A stretch of 16,556 nt of DNA from JAVWHX01 sp036639875 (GTDB lineage Bacteria > Bacillota_I > Bacilli_A > Erysipelotrichales > Coprobacillaceae). The first letter of the stretch is position 1. Every line of letters starts with the position of its first letter. Under the pieces are notes generated by a model that was not told where the DNA came from, did not search any database, and saw nothing but the letters and a program-made list of their open reading frames with translations. Of the stretch, positions 6,927-13,739 are shown piece after piece. The position numbers were made by a program, and so were the translations under genes. Where the stretch lies: positions 1 through 16,556 of the forward strand of contig JAVWHX010000049.1 in the NCBI GenBank assembly GCA_036639875.1. Direction: 5' to 3'.

Positions 6927-7307
6927 ATGAAAAGACATTATCCAAACACAACCATAAGGCCACAAGATCATGCATTAGACATGGGTATAACAGTCAAGAT
7001 AAAAGTATTGGATCCTAGTCAGCGTACTTTAAATTTACCCATTGGTAAGATTTATTATATTAAAGTAGTCGATAACAAAGTTTTTATTTATGGTAATAAG
7101 AATAGTTGTGAATACGAAAGATAATTTAGAAAACTTTATGAGATGCTTAAAAATGTATCTTTTACACAAGTAAGTAAAAATACTATTGTCAATAAAGAAC
7201 ATATTTCCTTAATCAGTATTCTTCTACAATATCATCATAAAATATTATTAGATGATAATGAGAATGTCATTGGACATCGTAAATATAAACATAATCTTAT
7301 TTTGTAA
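6927..7307 (+). pseudogene. LytTR DNA-binding regulator interrupted by an in-frame stop
   Basis: The ATG at 6927 follows GAGGAG (6914-6919) at 7 nt and begins MKRHYPNTTIRPQDHALDMG. The frame reads through PIGKIYYIKVVDNKVFIYGN and NSCEYER to a TAA at 7122-7124. Past that stop the same frame continues open to a second TAA at 7305-7307 and encodes FRKLYEMLKNVSF, TQVSKNTIVNKEHISLI and LLDDNENVIGHRKYKHNLIL. Together the two halves make one LytTR domain: the 'IYYIxxxxxxVFIY' strand, the 'KLYEML' helix, the 'FxQVSKxTIVNxxxI' core and the final basic strand. LytTR proteins bind direct repeats in promoters. The stop replaces a single codon, with no frameshift needed, so this is a recent nonsense mutation, a sequencing error, or a read-through case. 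The upstream 65-residue piece alone lacks the DNA-recognition core. An alternative start farther upstream (TTG region near 6882) lacks a ribosome binding site. Confidence 0.8.
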
Positions 7308-7371
7308 AATATTTTATATGTGTTCTTTGATTGTAGTCTTTTCTTTTATTTTAATGGGCAAGTTAAAAAAT

Positions 7372-7406
7372 ATTTGTTAGGACGTGATTAGGAATTCCTA
7401 ACAAAT
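7372..7406. repeat. Nested inverted repeat with internal 14-bp palindrome
   Basis: ATTTGTTAGGA (7372-7382) is the exact reverse complement of TCCTAACAAAT (7396-7406), with a 13-bp centre. The right arm also takes part in a perfect palindrome, TTAGGAATTCCTAA (7388-7401). TTAGGA therefore occurs twice in direct orientation, exactly 11 bp apart, and once inverted. There is no T-tract after it, so a simple terminator is unlikely. An operator or a mobile-element footprint is possible. Confidence 0.6.
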
Positions 7407-7524
7407 CTATAAATCAAAAGGAGAAACAACAAGTCCTTTGCATTCTAATGTATTCGTTAAATTAGGAGGCGTTATTGAAAACATTACTATTGAAGATTAT
7501 AATCATTTAACTTACTCCTATTAG
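7402..7524 (+). pseudogene. Short open coding-like remnant, no start
   Basis: Forty codons are open from a stop at 7399-7401 to the TAG at 7522-7524, including SPLHSNVFVKLGGVIENITI and EDYNHLTYSY. Composition looks coding, but no ATG exists. AAAAGGAG (7416-7423) is followed only by a distant in-frame TTG. I do not recognise a family. It may be the tail of a deleted gene. Together with the orphan frame at 6392-6526 and the broken LytTR gene, it marks this stretch as gene decay. Confidence 0.25.
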
Positions 7525-7534
7525 GTAAAACAAA

Positions 7535-7571
7535 AGAGGTTGTAACGAGTAAATAAAGCGTTACAGCCTCT
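7535..7571. terminator. Strong bidirectional terminator downstream of the giant glycosidase
   Basis: AGAGGTTGTAACG (7535-7547) pairs with CGTTACAGCCTCT (7559-7571) as a 13-bp stem (one G-U) and an 11-nt loop. The plus strand continues GATTTTTTA, and the minus strand continues TTTTGTTTT. It lies 6 bp past the glycosidase stop and also ends any plus-strand transcript from the LytTR region. Confidence 0.88.
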
Positions 7572-7577
7572 GATTTT

Positions 7578-10500
7578 TTATAGATTATCTTTTTTCTTAC
7601 GAGAAACAACGATAAAGACCATTGCACTTAGTATTACAATAACAACACAACCCAAAATATCATTATCATTCATATCTGATGTTACAACATTAGAACTTGG
7701 TTTATTATTATCACTTGGTTTATCAGTTACTTGATTATCTTCTTCTGGATTAATAACAATATTTTTTTGTAAAGAAGTATAAGCTTTTTGTAATTGATTA
7801 TATGCTTCTTCAACCTCTTTAACCAACAGATTATCAATAGCCATCACTTGATAAGCACAAATTAATTGATCTTTTAAGTTCTTGACTGAATCTTTTGTAT
7901 AATCGTCTTCTTTGATAAGAATAACATCTTTAATTAAAGTAAGTAGTTCTTTATATTTATCTTTACTTCCTTCAATCGTCATCTCAAAAGGTGCAGTATT
8001 TGTTCCTACTATAGCACTTCTAGATTTTGTTTTCTCTTTAACGTTAAGAACAACTTCCACTTTTGTTGTTTCAACAGGTTGATTAATAATACCATCTTTA
8101 CCAATTATCTTCTCAATATCTGATGAAGCTACACTTACTGTATATCCTTCATAATCTGGTAAAACTAATTTCCCATTAGAAATCTGAATATCATCCTCTT
8201 TAATTAATCCAGCAATTTTTCTTGCATTTTCCTTTACAACTGTTATTTCTTGACTTATTTCTTTACCATCTACAGTTGCAGTAATTATTGCCTTCCCTTC
8301 TTTTAATGCAATTAATTCATTGTTTTTACAATAAATAATATCTGTATTACTTGATGAATATATAGGTGTTTTATATGTTGCATCATGAGGATTAACGGTT
8401 ACATCAAGTAGAGTTTTTTCACCAACATATAATTCACTATTTAAATCTTTAAACTGAATATTGTCTACTTTCTTAAGTTCGGTATTGTTATAGACTTCAA
8501 ATTCGTATAATGAATACCCATATTTAGTCACTGGTACTAATCCATTCATTTTTACATAACGAGCTTTTGTTTTTCCAAATGAGATATCATCTGTTAATAC
8601 CTTTCCATCTATACTTCTTAGTTCTTTAACAACTGTATAATTAACACCATCTAATGAAACTTCAATATTAAAATCTTTTGCACGGGCACCCTCCCAAAAT
8701 AATTTAACATTATCTACAAATTGTTCACTTCCTAAATCAATTTCCAAGTATTCTTGGACAGTTGTTCCATACTTAGAAGCCCATCTTGTATTCATTTTCC
8801 CATCATTAGCAAGAGCTTTTGTAGGATTCTTTGCATCATTATTTGTATCAGAAGATGCTCTTGTTGACTTACCAATTGCAAGATTTTCACTCAATACATT
8901 GACAGCAGATGATGTATAAATCTTATCATCATACTTTGCATAAATAATTGTACTTCCTGCTTTAATACCAGTAACCTTACCATCTTTATCAACCGTTGCT
9001 ATAGAAGGATCTTGACTTTCCCACACAATTTCAGGTTTAGAAGTTAGTGGTGCAACTTTCACATTAAGATTAGCATTTTCATTAATATGAACAGATAATA
9101 GTTTTTGATCTATACTAAGACTTTTAACTGGAATTTGTAAGTTCTCATTATAAATAATTTCTGTTTTTCCAACTGAAGGAGAATAAATCTTCTCATCATT
9201 CTTTAATTCTAACTTTACAAAATTTGTTCCTTCCACAATAGCCTTTGATGAAACTTTAAACTTTGTATATTCTGAACCAGATGCGGCTTTCCCCACATCT
9301 TTAATAATCTTATCAATTTTCTGGTAATATATTCCATCCTTTGATGTATAAATATCTACACTACCTGAATCCAAATTACTATTTTTATAAATTTCAAACT
9401 CTACTTTTTCAATATCAGGTAAAGCATATACAATAGGTTGATTTGTATCTGTTAATCTTTTAATAATTGTTGCGTCTTCAAATTTTTTAGAATCAGCTTT
9501 TTCGAATGTAAAATCTCCATATTGATACATATTACTAAAATCTTTAATATCATCTACAAAATATCCATTAACAATATCAATTGTTTGATATGCACTCATT
9601 TCACCATTCTTAGTTGTTGCTATAACAACAACTTGACCAGATTCTTTTGCATTTAACACACCATCTTGTGAAATAGTGGCTAATGATGTTTTATCTCCAT
9701 TTTTATCACAAACATCCCATACAACTTCTTGTGAAAAATCTGTTGGATCTACTTTAGCACTAAGTTTTAGTTCTTGATTTTTAGCAACAATTTTATTCTC
9801 TGTTTCAATAATTACATTTGAAGCAGATTCTTCGCCAAAAGAAATTTCACCTCCTGCATATTGAGGATCATATGTTTTATAACTACTACCGCTCTTTAAA
9901 GTGACTCTTAAATACTGATAGTTTTCACTTTTATCTATATCAGTCGTTTCAAATGTATATGGATACCAGTTATTAGCTTTAGCTCCTTGTGTAGCTGTCA
10001 TAGAGACCTTAATCCAATCAGTATTATTTTTTGATACTTCTACAACAAAGTTACCACTTGTTGCTAAATTTGTATTCAGTGAATATGCATTCAATTTTGC
10101 TTTATAAATTCCATCTGCTTGATATGTGATAACTCCAGGAATTCCATTAGCGTTTGAATCTTTTCTCTTAATTGTCTTAACACCACCAAAGTTTGCTGAA
10201 TTATCATCTCTCACAACACCTTGGTATTTTGCAACAGTTTCACCTTCTACATCTTGCAACTTATCAATAAGAAGACTTGTTTTTGTTCCTCTCATATCTA
10301 TTGAACCTACTGCTTGAGGATTTGTCTTTGATTTAGCAACGACTTTAATCTGACCAACTTTCGTCATTGTTAAAATACCATCTTGAGTAATTGTTGCTTT
10401 GTCTGTTGACTTACCAAAGTAATCTGTTACTGACCATTCTATATCTGTGTCAGCACCATCTGGTTCAACAACTGCATTCATTTTCATTTGTTTATTTAAT

Positions 10501-12266
10501 TCAACGATATTACTTTCAGCACTTAATTCAACATATTGAGCAGCTGGCTTTTCACCAGTTGTCATAGAAACAGGATTATTTTCACCATTATAACCTAATG
10601 TTGTTAATATTAAAGCAGTTCTAGCTGGCAATTCAACTTGAACACCCTTTGATAAGTCACAATTCTTTAAAGTATCATAAGGTAAAACCTCAGATTTAGA
10701 AGTTTGTGGTCTTGTTTTTCCATTGATTTCACCATCATAATAGAAATACTGTGTTAAATCCATTGGTGTAGTTGCATTAGGTACTGATAAAGTAACTGTT
10801 CTATCTTCGTTAGATGAATTAACAGCAGCAATACTGATATCATTTTTATTTTCCTTTGATGGAATAATAACTGCTGAAGCACGTAATCCATTAATACGAC
10901 TATTTGAAGCTGAAATGACTTGTGAATCTTTTGGGAAGTAACGACATATCATTGACCATGTGTAATACCATGGTCTAATATTTTCATCACTTGCTTTAAC
11001 CGTATTTGCTCTACCTGTTACACCAGCAGCACTATTTTGAGCAGACATCTCTTCTGCTAACTCATTCCAGAATCCCCAAATCTTGATATCATTATCAATA
11101 TTTGGATCGCCTGTTGGTGTATGGACTTTATATTGTTTTCCTTCTTCTGTTTTTGCAGCAGGTCCATATTTATCTTTATATGTTGTTACAACATCAGTTG
11201 CTTGAAGATGCATACTATCTTCAAAACCCCATACACTTCCAAATTTCATTCCTGCTCTTGTTGCTTGTAAAGCATAATCAAAAATATCTACACCATAAGC
11301 ATAATTTCTAGTTCCTAATTGACAATCCCCTGGACCAGTACCTGAAAGTCCCATTTCACCTATTCCAAATCCCTCTTGTTTAACTTCAGGATCTAAAGTT
11401 TCAGCAAGTTCCCTCCAAGATATTAATTTTTCTTCAATACGTCCTGATTTTACTTCATCTAAAGGTGCATATCTATGAATTTCAGTAACGTCGATATAAT
11501 CTTTTAAATCAGCACTAGCAGTTTGCTTAATCCAGGCTTCTTGACCATCATAAACATCTGGACCAACTATTTTAAGATCTGTTATTTTTTTATCTCCCGT
11601 TTTAATCATTTCAGCTCTTAAATTTTTAATAGCAGTCTTCCAAGCATCATAAACTTGTTGATCAGTCACTTCTGGATGATCCCTTTTATAGTAATTAGGT
11701 TCATTGACCATATTATAATATTTAATACAAGTATACCCTTTTTCATTAATAAGATAATCTAAGCAATCAACAATCATATTAGCCCAGATTGGATTATCCC
11801 ATGAGACTTGTTTCCCTGTCTCATCATAAGATAAGAATCCTCTTTCACTAATACTACGCCATTCTCCTAACATAATAGGAACATTATTTTCTTCTGCAAA
11901 ATCTAAAATTTTATATGTTCTCTCCATTAAAGGAGATTCCCAATCATAAATTGGATTTTTACTTTCATCAAAACCAATACAATAACTGTCGCCATCATGA
12001 AGCATAACACGCATAATATTAGGTTTTAAAAATTTTGCCTTTTCAACAAAAGAATCCCATTGTGTATCTGTATACGAATATAAATCACTAGGATCCCATT
12101 GTACTCCAAACCCTTCAAAATTATTAGTAATAACATTATCACTATTTAAATAAATAGTTGTATCACTATCTTTAGCTGAGACATTAATTGGAAATTGAGT
12201 AATGGTTGTAACTACCATCATCATTACCAATAAACTTACCAAACACTTCCTTACTATTGTCTTCAT
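7578..12266 (-). CDS. Giant multidomain secreted glycoside hydrolase (clan GH-A) with Ig-like, discoidin and FIVAR modules
   Basis: The protein has 1562 residues. Residues 1-31 are a signal peptide (cleavage near NVSA|KDS). About 36-400 form a (beta/alpha)8 glycosidase: acid/base E189 in MVNEPNYY, likely nucleophile E304 in GIGEMGLSG, and H264 in EIHRYAP. About 400-558 contain a linker and the beta-sandwich usual after such barrels. Then come a BIG2-like Ig domain (575-658), a carbohydrate-binding-like beta-sandwich (660-810), BIG2 (815-898), a second divergent sandwich (900-1040), BIG2 (1043-1125; IVWESQDPSIATVDKDGKVT), an F5/8-type discoidin/CBM32 module (1127-1260; TRWASKYG, LEIDLGS), BIG2-like (1266-1344), an atrophied Ig-like domain (1345-1432) and a FIVAR-type helical repeat (1436-1502). 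An Asn/Asp/Ser linker, a membrane segment (1537-1554) and RKKK follow. The anchor motif is VVTSD, not LPxTG. The product probably trims host or dietary glycans at the cell surface. The GH family is unassigned (GH39/GH5/GH30-like). The ATG at 12266 follows AGGAGGAAAGG. Confidence 0.9.
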   Translation of the reverse strand: MKTIVRKCLVSLLVMMMVVTTITQFPINVSAKDSDTTIYLNSDNVITNNFEGFGVQWDPSDLYSYTDTQWDSFVEKAKFLKPNIMRVMLHDGDSYCIGFDESKNPIYDWESPLMERTYKILDFAEENNVPIMLGEWRSISERGFLSYDETGKQVSWDNPIWANMIVDCLDYLINEKGYTCIKYYNMVNEPNYYKRDHPEVTDQQVYDAWKTAIKNLRAEMIKTGDKKITDLKIVGPDVYDGQEAWIKQTASADLKDYIDVTEIHRYAPLDEVKSGRIEEKLISWRELAETLDPEVKQEGFGIGEMGLSGTGPGDCQLGTRNYAYGVDIFDYALQATRAGMKFGSVWGFEDSMHLQATDVVTTYKDKYGPAAKTEEGKQYKVHTPTGDPNIDNDIKIWGFWNELAEEMSAQNSAAGVTGRANTVKASDENIRPWYYTWSMICRYFPKDSQVISASNSRINGLRASAVIIPSKENKNDISIAAVNSSNEDRTVTLSVPNATTPMDLTQYFYYDGEINGKTRPQTSKSEVLPYDTLKNCDLSKGVQVELPARTALILTTLGYNGENNPVSMTTGEKPAAQYVELSAESNIVELNKQMKMNAVVEPDGADTDIEWSVTDYFGKSTDKATITQDGILTMTKVGQIKVVAKSKTNPQAVGSIDMRGTKTSLLIDKLQDVEGETVAKYQGVVRDDNSANFGGVKTIKRKDSNANGIPGVITYQADGIYKAKLNAYSLNTNLATSGNFVVEVSKNNTDWIKVSMTATQGAKANNWYPYTFETTDIDKSENYQYLRVTLKSGSSYKTYDPQYAGGEISFGEESASNVIIETENKIVAKNQELKLSAKVDPTDFSQEVVWDVCDKNGDKTSLATISQDGVLNAKESGQVVVIATTKNGEMSAYQTIDIVNGYFVDDIKDFSNMYQYGDFTFEKADSKKFEDATIIKRLTDTNQPIVYALPDIEKVEFEIYKNSNLDSGSVDIYTSKDGIYYQKIDKIIKDVGKAASGSEYTKFKVSSKAIVEGTNFVKLELKNDEKIYSPSVGKTEIIYNENLQIPVKSLSIDQKLLSVHINENANLNVKVAPLTSKPEIVWESQDPSIATVDKDGKVTGIKAGSTIIYAKYDDKIYTSSAVNVLSENLAIGKSTRASSDTNNDAKNPTKALANDGKMNTRWASKYGTTVQEYLEIDLGSEQFVDNVKLFWEGARAKDFNIEVSLDGVNYTVVKELRSIDGKVLTDDISFGKTKARYVKMNGLVPVTKYGYSLYEFEVYNNTELKKVDNIQFKDLNSELYVGEKTLLDVTVNPHDATYKTPIYSSSNTDIIYCKNNELIALKEGKAIITATVDGKEISQEITVVKENARKIAGLIKEDDIQISNGKLVLPDYEGYTVSVASSDIEKIIGKDGIINQPVETTKVEVVLNVKEKTKSRSAIVGTNTAPFEMTIEGSKDKYKELLTLIKDVILIKEDDYTKDSVKNLKDQLICAYQVMAIDNLLVKEVEEAYNQLQKAYTSLQKNIVINPEEDNQVTDKPSDNNKPSSNVVTSDMNDNDILGCVVIVILSAMVFIVVSRKKKDNL

Positions 12267-12296
12267 ATACCTTTCCTCCTACTTTAATTATCTACC

Positions 12297-12302
12297 ATTA
12301 TA
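12297..12302 (-). promoter_or_regulatory. -10 element of the giant glycosidase gene
   Basis: On the minus strand a perfect TATAAT lies about 30 bp before the ATG at 12266, giving a leader of roughly 24 nt. No good -35 is found at 16-18 bp (17-bp position reads ACATTG), so the promoter may need an activator. The cre-like palindrome covers part of the -35 area. Confidence 0.5.
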
Positions 12303-12322
12303 GTAAAAGTTGAACCACACAA

Positions 12323-12336
12323 TGTAAACACTTACA
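12323..12336. promoter_or_regulatory. Cre-like palindromic operator upstream of the glycosidase
   Basis: TGTAAACACTTACA has 5-bp inverted arms (TGTAA/TTACA). Either strand matches the CcpA cre consensus TGWAANCGNTNWCA except for one central base. It overlaps the -35 area of the glycosidase promoter, where repressor binding would block transcription. It could equally be the operator for the adjacent MurR/RpiR-type regulator. The assignment is inference; the palindrome itself is seen directly. Confidence 0.45.
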
Positions 12337-12464
12337 ACGCAAGATGGTAATGGCTTTCATACTTTTTCATAATAAACAGATTTAAGTGAAAGAGATTTTC
12401 GTTTCTTATTATAAAAATACAGCTTTCGACAATTTTTGCCATATATATTTCTAAAATTTCATGA

Positions 12465-12470
12465 TATACT
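12465..12470 (+). promoter_or_regulatory. Candidate -10 element of the RpiR-type regulator
   Basis: TATACT (one mismatch) lies 16 bp before the ATG at 12487. Transcription would start near 12477, leaving a leader of about 10 nt with only GGTG as ribosome binding site. No convincing -35 is seen, which suggests low expression. Confidence 0.35.
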
Positions 12471-12486
12471 ATCTTTGGTGATACAG

Positions 12487-13350
12487 ATGAGCTTATTGAA
12501 TAAATTAGAATTAACAGAAAACTTTTCTAGTTCTGAAAAATCTATTGCGAATTTTATTTTAAAATATGGCAATGATGTTTTAAACATGTCCAGCGTTGAC
12601 CTTGCGCATGCTACTTTTACATCACCTGCCACAATTACGCGATTAAGTCAAAAACTAGGTTATAAAGGCTATAATGAAATGAAGATAGACTTATCTGCAC
12701 AATTACAATATACATACATGAAAGAAAGTGAAGTTAATCCAAATTTCCCTTTCCATGAAAAGCAAACTATTCATGAGATTGCCCATAATATATCTAAACT
12801 TGCTAAAGATTCGGTTGATCACACTTTATCTCATATTGAGATTAATACTTTTACAACTGTTATTCGTCTTTTAGACAAAGCCGAGTGTATTGATATTTAT
12901 GCTGTTTCAAATCCTTTACGACTTGCATCTGACTTTCAATATAAAATGTTTAGAATTGGCAAGTGTGTTCAAATTGCTCCAATGGTTAATGAACAATTAT
13001 TCCAAGCTGCTCAATCTCAAAAAAATCATTGTGCCATTCTCATTTCATATTCTGGAGAAACAGATGAAGTGAATGCTGCTGCACAAATTCTTAAAAATAA
13101 AAACACACCTACAATAGCAATCACATCATTCGGTGATAATCAATTATCACGATTATGTGATTATGTTCTTCACGTCGATTCAAGAGAAAGAATATATGCT
13201 AAAATATCTACATTTGGTTCATCATTTTCAATATATCTTTTATTAGACATTATTTATTCATGTATTTTTTCTAGAAATTATCAAGAAAGTTTAAATTTCA
13301 AACTAAACACTGATCGTGTTATTGATCATCGACAAGAAAAAAAGAAATGA
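12487..13350 (+). CDS. MurR/RpiR family transcriptional regulator (HTH + SIS)
   Basis: This 287-residue regulator has an N-terminal RpiR-type helix-turn-helix (about residues 1-77): SSSEKSIANFILKYGNDVL, then DLAHATFTSPATITRLSQKL and GYKGYNEMKIDLS. A C-terminal SIS sugar-phosphate-binding domain follows (about 105-250), with ISYSGETDEVNAAAQIL, NTPTIAITSFGDN and DYVLHVDS. Such proteins sense phosphorylated sugars and control nearby sugar-use genes. I place the start at the ATG at 12487. An upstream in-frame TTG at 12436 would lengthen it by 17 residues but has no ribosome binding site and overlaps the likely promoter. The gene diverges from the giant glycosidase, separated by about 220 bp that contain the palindromic operator candidate, so that gene is its most likely target. 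The effector is unknown; amino-sugar or hexose phosphates would be typical. Confidence 0.9.
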   Translation: MSLLNKLELTENFSSSEKSIANFILKYGNDVLNMSSVDLAHATFTSPATITRLSQKLGYKGYNEMKIDLSAQLQYTYMKESEVNPNFPFHEKQTIHEIAHNISKLAKDSVDHTLSHIEINTFTTVIRLLDKAECIDIYAVSNPLRLASDFQYKMFRIGKCVQIAPMVNEQLFQAAQSQKNHCAILISYSGETDEVNAAAQILKNKNTPTIAITSFGDNQLSRLCDYVLHVDSRERIYAKISTFGSSFSIYLLLDIIYSCIFSRNYQESLNFKLNTDRVIDHRQEKKK

Positions 13351-13376
13351 TTTTATTATGAATTTGCAAAATAAAA

Positions 13377-13396
13377 AAGAGATATTTCTATCTCTT
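13377..13396. terminator. Terminator between RpiR regulator and rpoE
   Basis: AAGAGATA (13377-13384), loop TTTC, TATCTCTT (13389-13396) form a perfect 8-bp stem. On the minus strand it is followed by a T-run (TTTTTTATTTTG), so it ends the argS–rpoE transcript; the right arm overlaps the rpoE stop. On the plus strand the U-tract is poor, and the stem may serve mainly as a barrier to convergent transcripts. Confidence 0.72.
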
Positions 13397-13730
13397 AATT
13401 GTAGTCATCTTCAACTAAACCATCATCTTCATCTTCTTCTACTTCTTCTACTTCTTCTTCATCAGCATAGATATCATTCATATCAATATGAACCTCATCA
13501 AACTTATGACGACTTCTTAAATCCCAACAGTTTTCACCAGTTGTAATTAAACGTCCATCTAAAGTAATATTTGTGTAGAATAAAGATTCATTTTCATCTT
13601 TTTCTTCTTGTGTAAATCCTTTAATTTCAGAAACTTCTTGCCATAATTTAAAGAAATCAGCTGGTTTCTTTTTCTTTTTCATTAAATCAAAAGCAATATC
13701 AACCATTGAACTTTGTTTATAGTCTATCAT
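13395..13730 (-). CDS. rpoE: DNA-directed RNA polymerase delta subunit
   Basis: This 111-residue protein matches the Firmicutes delta factor, which binds RNA polymerase, increases recycling and lowers non-specific promoter binding. The N-terminal HARE-HTH fold covers about residues 1-75: MVDIAFDLMKKKKKPADFF, LWQEVSEIKGFTQEE, then FYTNITLDGRLITTGENCWDL. The C-terminus is a short, highly acidic tail (ADEEEVEEVEEDEDDGLVED) typical of the family, though shorter than the Bacillus tail. The basic KKKKK run in helix 2 is also typical. The ATG at 13730 follows AGGAGG, and the argS stop TAG lies inside that site, only 9 bp upstream. The two genes are therefore co-transcribed and probably translationally coupled. 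A terminator overlaps the stop codon. Confidence 0.93.
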   Translation of the reverse strand: MIDYKQSSMVDIAFDLMKKKKKPADFFKLWQEVSEIKGFTQEEKDENESLFYTNITLDGRLITTGENCWDLRSRHKFDEVHIDMNDIYADEEEVEEVEEDEDDGLVEDDYN

Positions 13731-13739
13731 AATATCCTC

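Noticed and set aside
10126..11311. Plus-strand open frames opposite the giant glycosidase (10126-10317 and 11102-11311)
   Set aside because: They are antisense to well-supported coding sequence with no family resemblance or start signals.
12890..13072. Open frame within the RpiR-type regulator
   Set aside because: It is a shadow of the SIS domain coding sequence in another frame.
13316..13546. Leucine/histidine-rich plus-strand open frame opposite rpoE
   Set aside because: The leucine and histidine run is the antisense of the acidic GAA/GAT codons of the delta-factor tail. It is not a real protein or a trinucleotide repeat locus of its own.
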